A DNA stretch of 50,785 nucleotides, from positions 1 to 50,785 of the forward strand of contig CANEVO010000011.1 in NCBI GenBank assembly GCA_947442255.1. The letters run 5' to 3'. This document shows positions 17,438 through 25,532 of this stretch, piece after piece. The position numbers were made by a program, and so were the translations under genes. Each line of letters begins with the position of its first letter. Position 1 is the stretch's first letter. The DNA comes from Opitutia bacterium (GTDB lineage Bacteria > Verrucomicrobiota > Verrucomicrobiae > Opitutales > Opitutaceae). The notes beneath the pieces were generated by a model. It saw only the letters and a list, made by a program, of their open reading frames with translations, was not told where the DNA came from and did no database searches.

Positions 17438-18961
17438 ATGGAAAACCTGCGCGGGGCGACTGCCCCCATTTCGAGGATCAGGGTATCGGCTAAAGTGAAG
17501 ACCTTCGTGCTCGACACGAACGTCCTGCTTCACGACCCCCAGTCCATTTTCAAGTTCCAGGACAACAACCTCGCCATCCCGGTCGAAGTGCTCGAGGAAC
17601 TCGACGGCATCAAGGGCGAGCAATCCACCGAGCGCGGGCGCAATGCCCGGCGGGTGCACCGTATCCTCCAGGAACTCCTGCCCGACGCGCGCGCGATGCA
17701 CGAGGGCGTCGATCTCGATACCGGCGGGACGCTTTCGATCATCATCAATCCGTACCTTGCGGATCCGGAAAAGCGCTCGCCCGCGATGGATCGCCTGCGG
17801 GCGATCCTTCCCGATCTCACGAAGAAGGATAATCGCATCATCGCCGCGGCATTGTTCGTCCAGGAGCGTTATCCGCCGCCGACGATTCTCGTCACCAAGG
17901 ACGTCAACGTGCAGCTCAAGGCCCGCGCGGTCGGGCTGGAGTCCGAGGACTACCTGAACGACAAGGTCCCCGAGACCGACGACGAGGCCAGCTACTGCGA
18001 GCTGGCGGTCGACATCTATGATCTGCAGCGGTTCTGCTCGGAGGGCGCCTTTGAACTCAAGGCCGCCGCAGCCCAGCCGCTCTACCAGAACGAATACGTC
18101 CTCCTCCGTTCCAGCGAGGGCAAGACGATGCCGGCGCGTTATTACGGCGATGGCATCGTGCGCCGCCTCAAGCTGCCGGATTACGTCAAGGCCCCCGGCG
18201 GCATCCCCATTCGCGCCCGCAATCTCGAGCAGCAGTTCTTCATGGATGCGTTGCTGGATGACAGCATCCACCTGCTCACGTGCTACGGGAAGGCGGGCAC
18301 GGGCAAGACGCTGCTCTCGACGGTCTGCGCCCTGCACCAGACGCACGAGGAAAACTCCCACTACGACGGCGTCTCCATTTCCCGCCCGGTGATCGCACTC
18401 GGCAAGGACATCGGGTTTCTCCCGGGCTCGCTCGAGGAGAAGATGAAGCCGTGGCTTCAGCCTTATCACGATGCGCTAGAGGTGTTGATTCCCTCGAAAC
18501 CTCAGAAGGAACCGCAGTTCGCCGCCAAGAAGGTCTCGAAAAAGAGGCACAATCACGGGAGCCATGCGGTTGCGGCGCACGCGCAGGCGCACCCGCATGC
18601 TCATTCCCACGCGCACTCGGTCGTCAAACCCTACGAGCGCCTGCTTAAGAGCGGCCTCGTCGAAATCGAGGCCCTGGCCTTTATCCGCGGTCGTTCGATC
18701 GCGCGGCGTTTCTTCATCCTCGACGAGGCCCAGCAGCTTACGCCGCACGAGGTGAAGACGGTCATCACCCGCATTTCCGAAGGTTCCAAGATCGTCCTGA
18801 TCGGCGACCCGACCCAGATCGACAATCCCTATGTCGATGCCCGCAGCAACGGGCTCGTCTATTGCTACAACCGGATGAAAGGCCAGGCGATCGCCGCGCA
18901 CGTCAAGCTCACCAAGGGCGAGCGTTCCAAGCTGGCGGAACTCGCGGCCGACCTGCTCTAG
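17438..18961 (+). CDS. PhoH-family ATPase with N-terminal PIN domain (PhoH2 type) and His-rich insert
   Basis: PIN-PhoH fusion, a family shown in mycobacteria to be an RNA helicase/RNase toxin of a toxin-antitoxin pair, but widespread and often solitary. The PIN domain starts at KTFVLDTNVLLHD with acidic residues of the nuclease site. The PhoH ATPase has Walker A GKAGTGKT at 284-291 and Walker B FFILDEAQQ, with a final motif IGDPTQIDNPYVD. Residues 371-393 hold nine histidines (with KKR just before them), an insert in the ATPase domain that could bind metal. GTG at 17495 is an alternative start that removes 19 residues before the PIN domain. It ends in CTAG shared with the convergent gene. 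Confidence 0.9.
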   Translation: MENLRGATAPISRIRVSAKVKTFVLDTNVLLHDPQSIFKFQDNNLAIPVEVLEELDGIKGEQSTERGRNARRVHRILQELLPDARAMHEGVDLDTGGTLSIIINPYLADPEKRSPAMDRLRAILPDLTKKDNRIIAAALFVQERYPPPTILVTKDVNVQLKARAVGLESEDYLNDKVPETDDEASYCELAVDIYDLQRFCSEGAFELKAAAAQPLYQNEYVLLRSSEGKTMPARYYGDGIVRRLKLPDYVKAPGGIPIRARNLEQQFFMDALLDDSIHLLTCYGKAGTGKTLLSTVCALHQTHEENSHYDGVSISRPVIALGKDIGFLPGSLEEKMKPWLQPYHDALEVLIPSKPQKEPQFAAKKVSKKRHNHGSHAVAAHAQAHPHAHSHAHSVVKPYERLLKSGLVEIEALAFIRGRSIARRFFILDEAQQLTPHEVKTVITRISEGSKIVLIGDPTQIDNPYVDARSNGLVYCYNRMKGQAIAAHVKLTKGERSKLAELAADLL

Positions 18962-19536
18962 GCTTCCAGCCGGCGGTTGAGGAGGCTCATCCGGCCGGCG
19001 CGCTGGGCGCCACGTTCCATCGCGAACGCAAAGATGCCCGTGAAGAGGAGATCGCTGACGAAGGTGTTTCGGAAAAAGAAGAGGGTTGGCAGGTATTCCG
19101 GATGCCCAATCGTCATCGCCTGCCACCAGCCCGCCGCGGATTTCACATACAACGGATCGCGAACCCAGGCATCGGTGTTGGTCACGAGATAGAACAGGAT
19201 GGAAGCGGCCAAGCTGCCGCTGAACAGGTTCACCCAGGACTTTTGTTTGGCGACCGACAACCCCAGCGGCAGCGCGAGGGCAAAGCACAGGGCGCGAACC
19301 ACGACGCTCTGCCACATCCAGCCCTCGTGGTAATTCACCGCGTGGTAGTGATCGAGATAGAGGTCGGAGAGCAGCAGCGCCGCAAACGGCACCAGCCAGA
19401 GCCGGCGATCGCGGAAATAGACGGCGCCGCAAAACGTCAGGGCCATCAACGGGGCAAAATTGGAAAGCTCCGGCACGTGTACGGCAACGATCCGCCAGCC
19501 GGCAGCCAGGACGATAAGGACGAGGGCAAGGACCAT
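18958..19536 (-). CDS. Multi-pass membrane protein, DUF6580-like
   Basis: A 192-residue integral membrane protein with about five or six hydrophobic segments (VLALVLIVLAAGW, APLMALTFCGAVYF, WLVPFAALLLSDL, VRALCFALALPLGL, SLAASILFYLVTN, LFTGIFAFAM). The SNFAPLMAL motif and the SDL at the end of the third segment resemble the DUF6580 family, whose shape recalls substrate-binding subunits of ECF transporters. It is 80 bases downstream of the cobalamin adenosyltransferase gene on the same strand, so a cobalamin-related transport role is conceivable but unproven. Its stop codon overlaps the phoH stop in CTAG. Confidence 0.68.
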   Translation of the reverse strand: MVLALVLIVLAAGWRIVAVHVPELSNFAPLMALTFCGAVYFRDRRLWLVPFAALLLSDLYLDHYHAVNYHEGWMWQSVVVRALCFALALPLGLSVAKQKSWVNLFSGSLAASILFYLVTNTDAWVRDPLYVKSAAGWWQAMTIGHPEYLPTLFFFRNTFVSDLLFTGIFAFAMERGAQRAGRMSLLNRRLEA

Positions 19537-19616
19537 GGGCGACGTTGGGCCGAAAGCACCGGGTTAACAAGCGTGCCGTGTTGCGGCCTTCGCGGTTTTC
19601 CCTACCTCTTTCCTGC

Positions 19617-20168
19617 TCACGCGGGGGGAACGGATTCCGCGTCACGCGCCAGCAACCAGAGGACGTCCGAGACGCGGTTGATGAACTGGGTCACCACCGG
19701 ACGAAGAGAACGCCCCTGCGCGGACAATCCCGACAAGCGGCGCTCGGCCCGGCGCGCCGTCGTCCGGGCGAAATCGAAGGCGGCCGCCAGCGGCGTCGCC
19801 CCCGGCGTCGCCCAGCCGTCAAACCGGAGTCCCTTCGCTTCGAGCATCGCCAGCGCCTCATCCAGGCACGCGAGATCGGCGGGGGTGATCCGCTCGAACT
19901 TCGAGGCTGCGTACCGCTCCGCATCGGATTCGGCGCACGCGACCTCACCCATCAGCGCCACCAGGCTCCGCTGCATCCGCAAAATCAATCCGCGGACGGC
20001 GGTTTCACCAGCCCCGGACGGAAGCAGCGACTTCGCCATCCCCAAGGCGACGTTCAGTTCATCACATGCCCCTAACGCCTCGATCTGCGGATGATCCTTC
20101 GGCACCCGCTGGCCGTAGAGCAGGCTCGTCGTTCCGTCGTCGCCCTTGCGCGTGGCAATGGATGGCAT
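19617..20168 (-). CDS. pduO: Cob(I)alamin adenosyltransferase, PduO type
   Basis: Attaches the 5'-deoxyadenosyl group of ATP to cob(I)alamin, giving adenosylcobalamin. Signature features are the N-terminal IATRKGDDGTTSLLYG (ATP loop), ALGACDELNVALG, and the C-terminal RRAERRLSGL...INRVSDVLWLLAR. At 183 aa it is a full-length, stand-alone PduO-type trimeric enzyme. It likely shares a transcript with the membrane protein gene downstream. Upstream, 42 bases away, is the oxidoreductase gene on the same strand. Confidence 0.93.
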   Translation of the reverse strand: MPSIATRKGDDGTTSLLYGQRVPKDHPQIEALGACDELNVALGMAKSLLPSGAGETAVRGLILRMQRSLVALMGEVACAESDAERYAASKFERITPADLACLDEALAMLEAKGLRFDGWATPGATPLAAAFDFARTTARRAERRLSGLSAQGRSLRPVVTQFINRVSDVLWLLARDAESVPPA

Positions 20169-20210
20169 GAGCGGGGTGGGTCGTTCGGTAGTAATCCGGC
20201 GAACGCGAAC

Positions 20211-21287
20211 TCAGGCAATCTTGCGCGCTGCGAGCTGGGCCCGCAGGCACAACTCCGCCGACTTGAAGATGTGCGCCTGGGTCATGGCGGTTTCGGTCCG
20301 GTTCAGGCAGTCGAGAATCAGCCGGCCGAAAAAGGGAAACCCGACCTTGCCGCTGACGTTCACATGCCGTTCGCCGCGGTCGTCGACGATGTAGACGTTG
20401 TCGCCGGTCCGATCGCGGGCCACGTCCAGATACTTGCGCAACTCGATGTAACCCTTCGTGCCCAGGATCACCGTCCGCCCGTCGCCCCAGGTGCTCAGGC
20501 CATCCGGCGTAAACCAATCGACCCGGATGTAGTTCGAGGTTCCGTTGTCACCCAGCAGGGAGGCCTCGCCGAAATCCTCGAACTCCGGCTTGTCCGGATT
20601 GGCGAAATTTCCCACCGCGGCCTGGGTCACGGTCGCGTCCGTGGCACCGGTGTAGGTCAGGAACTGTTCGAACTGGTGGCTGCCGATGTCGCAGAGAATT
20701 CCGCCATACTTCGCGCGTTCGAAGAACCAGGCCGGCCGACTCGCCTTGCTCAGGCGATGCGGCCCGAGCCCAATCACCTGGATCACACGGCCGATGGCGC
20801 CGCCGGCGACGAGGTCCGTGGCATGCATGGCCGCTTCCACATGGAGACGCTCCGAAAAATAGACTGCGTACTTGCGGCCTGTCCGGGCGACTGCGGACTT
20901 GGCGTCATCCAACTGGGCGAGGGAGGTAAATGGCGTCTTGTCGGTGAAATAATCCTTCCCGGCGGCCATGACGCGAAGTCCGATCGGACCCCGCTCGGAG
21001 GGAACCGCGGCGGCCGCGACCAGTTTCACGGCGCCGTCGCCAAGGATCTCGTCGAACGAAGCGGCGACTCTAACGTGAGGGAACCTGGCGCGGAAGGCCT
21101 CCACCTTGCGGGCGTCGGGATCATAGACCCATTTCAACTCGGCGCCCGCCTCGATCAATCCGTTGCACTGCCCGTAGATGTGGCCGTGTTCGAGGAACGC
21201 GGCGGCGAACGCAAATTCGCCGGGCTGCACCACGGGGCTGGGTTTGCCCTGCGGGGCGTAGTTCATGCCATCGAATTTTTGCGTCAT
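20211..21287 (-). CDS. Gfo/Idh/MocA-family oxidoreductase
   Basis: A 358-residue NAD(P)-dependent dehydrogenase of the Gfo/Idh/MocA family, members of which act on sugars and cyclitols. The N-terminal Rossmann region is unusual: instead of GxGxxG it has LEHGHIYGQCNGL before the acidic end of strand 2 (VYDPDARKVEAF). TDKTPFTSLAQLDDA corresponds to the family's KPL/ADxxE-like segment, and GGILCDIGSHQFEQFL to the substrate-side His motif (GGxxxDxGxH). Substrate unknown. Neighbours give no clue; the gene may be co-transcribed with pduO. Confidence 0.85.
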   Translation of the reverse strand: MTQKFDGMNYAPQGKPSPVVQPGEFAFAAAFLEHGHIYGQCNGLIEAGAELKWVYDPDARKVEAFRARFPHVRVAASFDEILGDGAVKLVAAAAVPSERGPIGLRVMAAGKDYFTDKTPFTSLAQLDDAKSAVARTGRKYAVYFSERLHVEAAMHATDLVAGGAIGRVIQVIGLGPHRLSKASRPAWFFERAKYGGILCDIGSHQFEQFLTYTGATDATVTQAAVGNFANPDKPEFEDFGEASLLGDNGTSNYIRVDWFTPDGLSTWGDGRTVILGTKGYIELRKYLDVARDRTGDNVYIVDDRGERHVNVSGKVGFPFFGRLILDCLNRTETAMTQAHIFKSAELCLRAQLAARKIA

Positions 21288-21342
21288 GGATTGGGTGAAG
21301 GTGTGGGGGGCGGGTAGGAATGGGCCAACGCGGGCGGACGGT

Positions 21343-21912
21343 TTACTTTTTTCGGGCGGCGAGCGTTTCCCGGGCGAGGATTTTGATCACTGGGTCAATT
21401 GCGGCGCGCGTCCTGGCGTCCATCCGCTCGATGAAAAGCACACCGTTGAGGTGATCCACCTCGTGCTGGAGGCACCGGGCAAAAAGCCCGTCGCAACGCA
21501 GGAGGTGAGGCACCCCGTGCTCGTCACGAAACTTCACCGTAATGTTTTCCTGCCGAGCGACATCGCCGCGGATTTCGGGAAAGGACAGGCAGCCTTCCTC
21601 GTAAAGCGAGACCGGCGTTCCGGGCGCAACGGCAACCTCGGGATTCGCCAGCACGAGCGGCATGAACACGCCCAGCGGAGGGCGTGCGCCGTCGAGTTCC
21701 CAGATGAAGTCTGCGTCTGATTCCCGCAGGTCCACGACGCAGAGTTGCAGGGCCCTTCCGATTTGCTGGGCGGCCAGGCCAATCCCGGAGGCCTCGTGCA
21801 TGGTTTCCACCATCTCAGCCGCCAACTGTATCAGGGCGGCGTCGAACTGGGTGACCTTCGCGCCCTTGGTGCGCAATACCGGCTCGTTATAGTGAACTAT
21901 TTTCAGGGGCAT
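21343..21912 (-). CDS. def: Peptide deformylase
   Basis: Removes the formyl group from the N-terminal methionine of nascent proteins. The three family motifs are intact: GIGLAAQQ at 43-50, EGCLS at 106-110 with metal ligand C108, and QHEVDH at 149-154 with H150, E151 and H154. Length 189 aa. The ATG at 21912 starts the conserved MPLKIVHYNEPVLR. The frame is open 95 codons further upstream, but that part is low in family signal. No fmt gene is adjacent. The oxidoreductase gene follows 55 bases downstream on the same strand. Confidence 0.95.
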   Translation of the reverse strand: MPLKIVHYNEPVLRTKGAKVTQFDAALIQLAAEMVETMHEASGIGLAAQQIGRALQLCVVDLRESDADFIWELDGARPPLGVFMPLVLANPEVAVAPGTPVSLYEEGCLSFPEIRGDVARQENITVKFRDEHGVPHLLRCDGLFARCLQHEVDHLNGVLFIERMDARTRAAIDPVIKILARETLAARKK

Positions 21913-22343
21913 CGGTCGGTGAGGTGGCAAGCGTTGGTTTGGGCATTCCTGCCGGCAAATAAATACTTCGCGGTTCGATGAGCGCAACGACTCCGTCTCC
22001 GTCTTTGTTCGGATCCCGGGCGGCGGGGCAGTACGCTGGTGCTGGCGTTCTTCATTTGCGAAAGCTTCCGAGCCGCCCTGCGGAAGTACCTCCTCAACTC
22101 CGGCTCCCTGGGTGTCCGGTTCATCCTCAAGTGGCGCGACCTGTCCCGGACCGGGCGCTTCGTGCGTGCGGTCGTAATTCCAGAATTCCGCGTGCAAAGC
22201 TCAGGTCATGATCGGGTGGGGTGACATAGACATCGGCGAAGGGCGGTAGCCGCAGATCGTCGCGTCCATTCGCGCGCTTCACGATTTCCTGCTGCATCGT
22301 TTCCGACTGGGGGAGACTGATGTGCGGCAGGATTTTTCTGGGG
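21913..22343. other. 431-base gap with no confidently assigned gene
   Basis: Lies between def and yifB, both on the minus strand. One short minus-strand frame, 22127-22297 (56 codons, starting MQQEIVKRANGRDDLR and continuing LPPFADVYVT), has fair codon use in its first half but no ribosome-binding site or recognised family. It may be a small gene or the decayed end of a lost one. Plus-strand frames here are not convincing. The def promoter is probably in the part nearest 21913. Confidence 0.4.
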
Positions 22344-23876
22344 TTAGTAAAAAACAGTCCGATCCAGACTCCGATACTGAATGGCTTCGAGCAGGTGGGA
22401 TTGCTGGATGCGCTCCGAGCCGGCGAGATCGGCGATGGTGCGCGACACTTTAAGGATCCGATCATACGCCCGGGCGGAAAGCGAAAGCTGTTCCATGGCG
22501 TGCTGGAGCAGGTCACCGAGAGTGGAATCGATTCCACAATGACGCCGGATTTGCGCATGCGTCATCCGCGCGTTTGAGGTGATCCGCGTTCCGGCAAAGC
22601 GCTGCAGCTGCCATGTGCGGGCGGCCTGAATGCGGTGCCGCAGGGGAGCCGAGGCCTCGCCCGGCGTCGTCGAGCGCAGATCCGTCATCGTCAGCGCCGG
22701 CGCCTCAATATGGAGATCGATCCGGTCGAGCAGGGGGCCGCTGATGCGCGCCCGGTAGCGTTGGATCTGCGTCGGCGAGCAGCGGCACTCATGGCGGGCA
22801 TCGCCCAGATAGCCGCAGGGGCAGGGGTTCATTGCCGCCACGAGCATGAACGCACACGGGAGGGTGATCTTTCCCGCGCTTCGCGAGATCGTCACGTGGC
22901 CGTCCTCCAATGGCTGCCGCAGGACTTCGAGTGCCGATCGCTTGAACTCCGGAAGCTCGTCGAGAAACAGGATACCATGATGCGCCAGCGAGATTTCCCC
23001 CGGCCCGGGGATGCTCCCACCGCCCAACAGCGCGACGTCGGAAACGGTATGATGCGGGGCCCGGAAAGGCCGCGTGTCGCCGTTCATTTCCCCGCTGATC
23101 GTTCGGCCGGCGGCGGAGTGAATGCTCAGGATTTCCAGCGTCTCCTCCGGCGTCGCGGCCGGCATGATCGAGGCGATCCGCTTTGCCACCATCGATTTTC
23201 CCGAGCCCGGTGGGCCAATCATCAGGAGGTTGTGATTTCCTCCCACTGCGACCTCCACGGCGCGTCGGAGCGCGTGCTGGCCCTTGATTTCGGCGAAATC
23301 GACGCCGTCGCTGTTGGAGGGCCCGGCGACGCGGCGCGACAAGGGCAGGGGAGGGAGATCAATTTCCCCGGAAAGAAAACGCTTTGCCACATCCAGCGAA
23401 TCGACGCGGTGCACCGCGATCCCTTCCACCATTGCGGCTTCCTCGGCCGAGATCCCGGGCAGAAGCAGGCCCCGTTTGCCCAATGTCCGGGCCAGCCGCG
23501 CCATGGCCAGGGCGCCGCGCACCGGCCGCGTGGCACCGGACAGGCTCAATTCGCCGGCGATGAGCCAATCGTTGAGATCATCCGCGATGAGCTGGCGGGT
23601 GGCCGCGAGGATACCGAGCGCGATGGGGAGATCGTAGATCGGGCCTTCCTTCCGCAGATTCCCCGGGGCCAGGTTGATGGTCGTACGGGTTCGCGGGGCC
23701 TTGAACCCGCTGTTGCTGAGCGCCGAAAAGACCCGGTCATCCGACTCCTTGACCGCCGCGTCCGGCAGTCCGACGAGGATGAGCTTGGGCTCGCCGGCTT
23801 CACCCGCATTGACCTCGACATGAACCAACTCGGCGTCGATTCCCTGCAGGGCGGCGGAAGTAATTGTTGCGAGCAT
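22344..23876 (-). CDS. comM: YifB/ComM-family Mg-chelatase-like AAA+ ATPase
   Basis: A 510-residue protein with an N-terminal Lon-type S16-like domain ([34 protein letters not shown]), a central AAA+ Mg-chelatase domain with Walker [10 protein letters not shown] and Walker [10 protein letters not shown], and a C-terminal helical domain ([16 protein letters not shown]). ComM is a hexameric branch-migration helicase that helps integrate DNA during natural transformation in Vibrio; broadly distributed relatives have general recombination roles. Cysteines in the [15 protein letters not shown] segment are the usual zinc-like cluster of the family. The gene stands alone between def and the HD-domain gene. 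Confidence 0.93.
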   Translation of the reverse strand: MLATITSAALQGIDAELVHVEVNAGEAGEPKLILVGLPDAAVKESDDRVFSALSNSGFKAPRTRTTINLAPGNLRKEGPIYDLPIALGILAATRQLIADDLNDWLIAGELSLSGATRPVRGALAMARLARTLGKRGLLLPGISAEEAAMVEGIAVHRVDSLDVAKRFLSGEIDLPPLPLSRRVAGPSNSDGVDFAEIKGQHALRRAVEVAVGGNHNLLMIGPPGSGKSMVAKRIASIMPAATPEETLEILSIHSAAGRTISGEMNGDTRPFRAPHHTVSDVALLGGGSIPGPGEISLAHHGILFLDELPEFKRSALEVLRQPLEDGHVTISRSAGKITLPCAFMLVAAMNPCPCGYLGDARHECRCSPTQIQRYRARISGPLLDRIDLHIEAPALTMTDLRSTTPGEASAPLRHRIQAARTWQLQRFAGTRITSNARMTHAQIRRHCGIDSTLGDLLQHAMEQLSLSARAYDRILKVSRTIADLAGSERIQQSHLLEAIQYRSLDRTVFY

Positions 23877-23914
23877 GGTCTTCGGAACTCGCCGAAGACC
23901 CGCCGTCCAGCCGC

Positions 23915-24733
23915 TCAGGCGGGGCGGCGAAGGCTCGCGGCGCGGTTCCTAATAATGAGCATGTTCTGCTCGACCGCCTCGAGGTAAGGATTGGGACCGT
24001 GAGGATAGGGTCGGGCTAGAAAACGGTACACAGCCTGAAAATCGCACTCGAGCTTCCGCAGCACAAATTTCTGCCAAAACGCGGGTGTCCGCTCGATCAA
24101 CTCCTGCGCCGATTTGAAGACCCGGCGCGAGGCCGGTAGGTGGATAAAGTTGTCCGATTCGTGAAACTCTTGAAACATGATTTCCAATTCGTCGGGATAG
24201 TCGGCTGCCGCCATCTGCCCGAGATAATCGGCGGTCGTCAGCGCACAGCCGATCACCCGTTCGACGGGATCGCGGAAATGGAGCTGGCTGATTTCCTTGG
24301 CCGGTCCCGTGCCATTGATGGCGCCGAGCACAGCCTCCACTTCATTCGCCCCCAGGACGGGCAAATAGGAAGCGGTGAAGGCGCAGCTCCGCAAAACGCT
24401 GCAGAAGGTATATCTCGCGCCGGTTCCGACATTATCGGACCTAAGTTTCAGGTAGCCCGAGTCGTGTATCAGGGCCGCGGAGACGGCCAGTTCGAACTGG
24501 CGGGGATCCACTCTCGGCTCCACGCCGGCGGCGTGCCGGCCTTCCAGCAGCAACACGAGGCAAACCGTCGCCTGCAGCGTGTGCTCCAAATCGTGATAGC
24601 GCAGATCGACGGCCGCGTAATCGGGATGGCGCCCCGCGAAGAGAGTCTCGATGTCCTCGAATATCCGCCGCAGCCACGTCAGGCTCGCGCCCGGTTACAT
24701 CACCGCAAACTTCGCCTCCACAAACGACGCCAC
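23915..24733 (-). pseudogene. HD-domain phosphohydrolase-like gene with an in-frame TAA
   Basis: Metal-dependent HD fold: first His region RYHDLEHT, then the HD pair in ALIHDSGY, and a later Asp in TTADYLGQ. The usable frame starts only at a TTG (24589) inside the HDLEHT motif, which cannot be a natural N-terminus. Extending upstream gives a good continuous protein (WLRRIFEDIETLF, then AGRHPDYAAVDLRYHD) until a TAA at 24695-24697. Beyond it the frame continues again with MASFVEAKFAVM from a GTG at 24731-24733. Reading the TAA as Tyr gives a sensible protein, so a point mutation or a sequencing error is likely. If no start exists before the stop, the gene is inactive. Confidence 0.6.
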
Positions 24734-24893
24734 CGCAGGGGCATTTTTGGTATAAACGGGGGAAACATGGCCAGCGCTGGATTGGACAACGAGCGCAGCT
24801 GCGGTTGCATTCGGCAGTTAGCGAAGCACTCGCTCGATTAAGATTTTGAGGAATTCGGTCGCAAGCCCAAAGGTCGGTGGACACTACGGAAAC

Positions 24894-25499
24894 ATGATTG
24901 CGGGGATTACGGGCGGGCTGGGTTGCGGAAAGTCGACGGTGACCCGACTGCTGGAACAGCGGGGATTTCGACGGCTCGATTCCGACGGCATTGTGCGCGA
25001 CCAAGTGATGACTGATCCCACCGTCATCGCCGCCCTGACGGCTCGATTCGGTCCTGCCGTGCTTGGTCGTGACGGCACCATTGATCGGTCGGCCGTCGCG
25101 GCTCGGGTGTTTTCCAACGATGGCGACCGCGAATGGCTCGAGGCCCTGGTCCACCCCAGGGTGTTTGCGGCCTGGCGCGCGGCCTTCGACGCGGACCCGC
25201 AGGCGAATTGGGCGGTCGAAGTTCCCTTGTTGTTCGAGAAGGGTTTGGAAAATTGGTTTGATTTCACGGTATGCGTGGCCTGTGCTCCGGGACAGCAGCT
25301 CGCCCGACTGGAGCAACGCGGCCTTCCGCGCGGGCTCGCCGGGCAGCGAATCTCCAAGCAATTGCCGTTGGCGCGAAAGATCGAGCGTTCCGACTTCGTC
25401 CTTTGGAATGAGGGTTCACCCGAGTTCCTCCACGCCGAAGTCAATCGCTTGGCCGACGCCCTCACGGCTGCTGGAAACCGTCTCCCTTCGCGCGCCTGA
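24894..25499 (+). CDS. coaE: Dephospho-CoA kinase
   Basis: Phosphorylates the ribose 3'-OH of dephospho-CoA, the last step of coenzyme A synthesis. P-loop GLGCGKST at residues 8-15, LDSDGIVRD for substrate binding, and the LID region VEVPLLFEKGLE and a following ARLEQRGL. The ATG at 24894 is preceded by ACGGAAAC and gives the standard N-terminus MIAGITGGLGCGKS. Length 201 aa. rho follows 33 bases downstream, so the two may be co-transcribed, an arrangement seen in several bacterial groups. Confidence 0.94.
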   Translation: MIAGITGGLGCGKSTVTRLLEQRGFRRLDSDGIVRDQVMTDPTVIAALTARFGPAVLGRDGTIDRSAVAARVFSNDGDREWLEALVHPRVFAAWRAAFDADPQANWAVEVPLLFEKGLENWFDFTVCVACAPGQQLARLEQRGLPRGLAGQRISKQLPLARKIERSDFVLWNEGSPEFLHAEVNRLADALTAAGNRLPSRA

Positions 25500-25532
25500 T
25501 TCCCTAGCCGCATCTTTTCCGAACAATTCGAC

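Noticed and set aside
17438..18961. The PIN-PhoH gene as the toxin of a toxin-antitoxin pair
   Set aside because: No small antitoxin-like gene overlaps or precedes it; the 200-base gap upstream belongs to the cysE and phoH promoters.
24441..25361. A 306-codon minus-strand frame overlapping coaE and the HD gene
   Set aside because: Covers two genes in another frame and contains no domain; coaE on the plus strand is certain.
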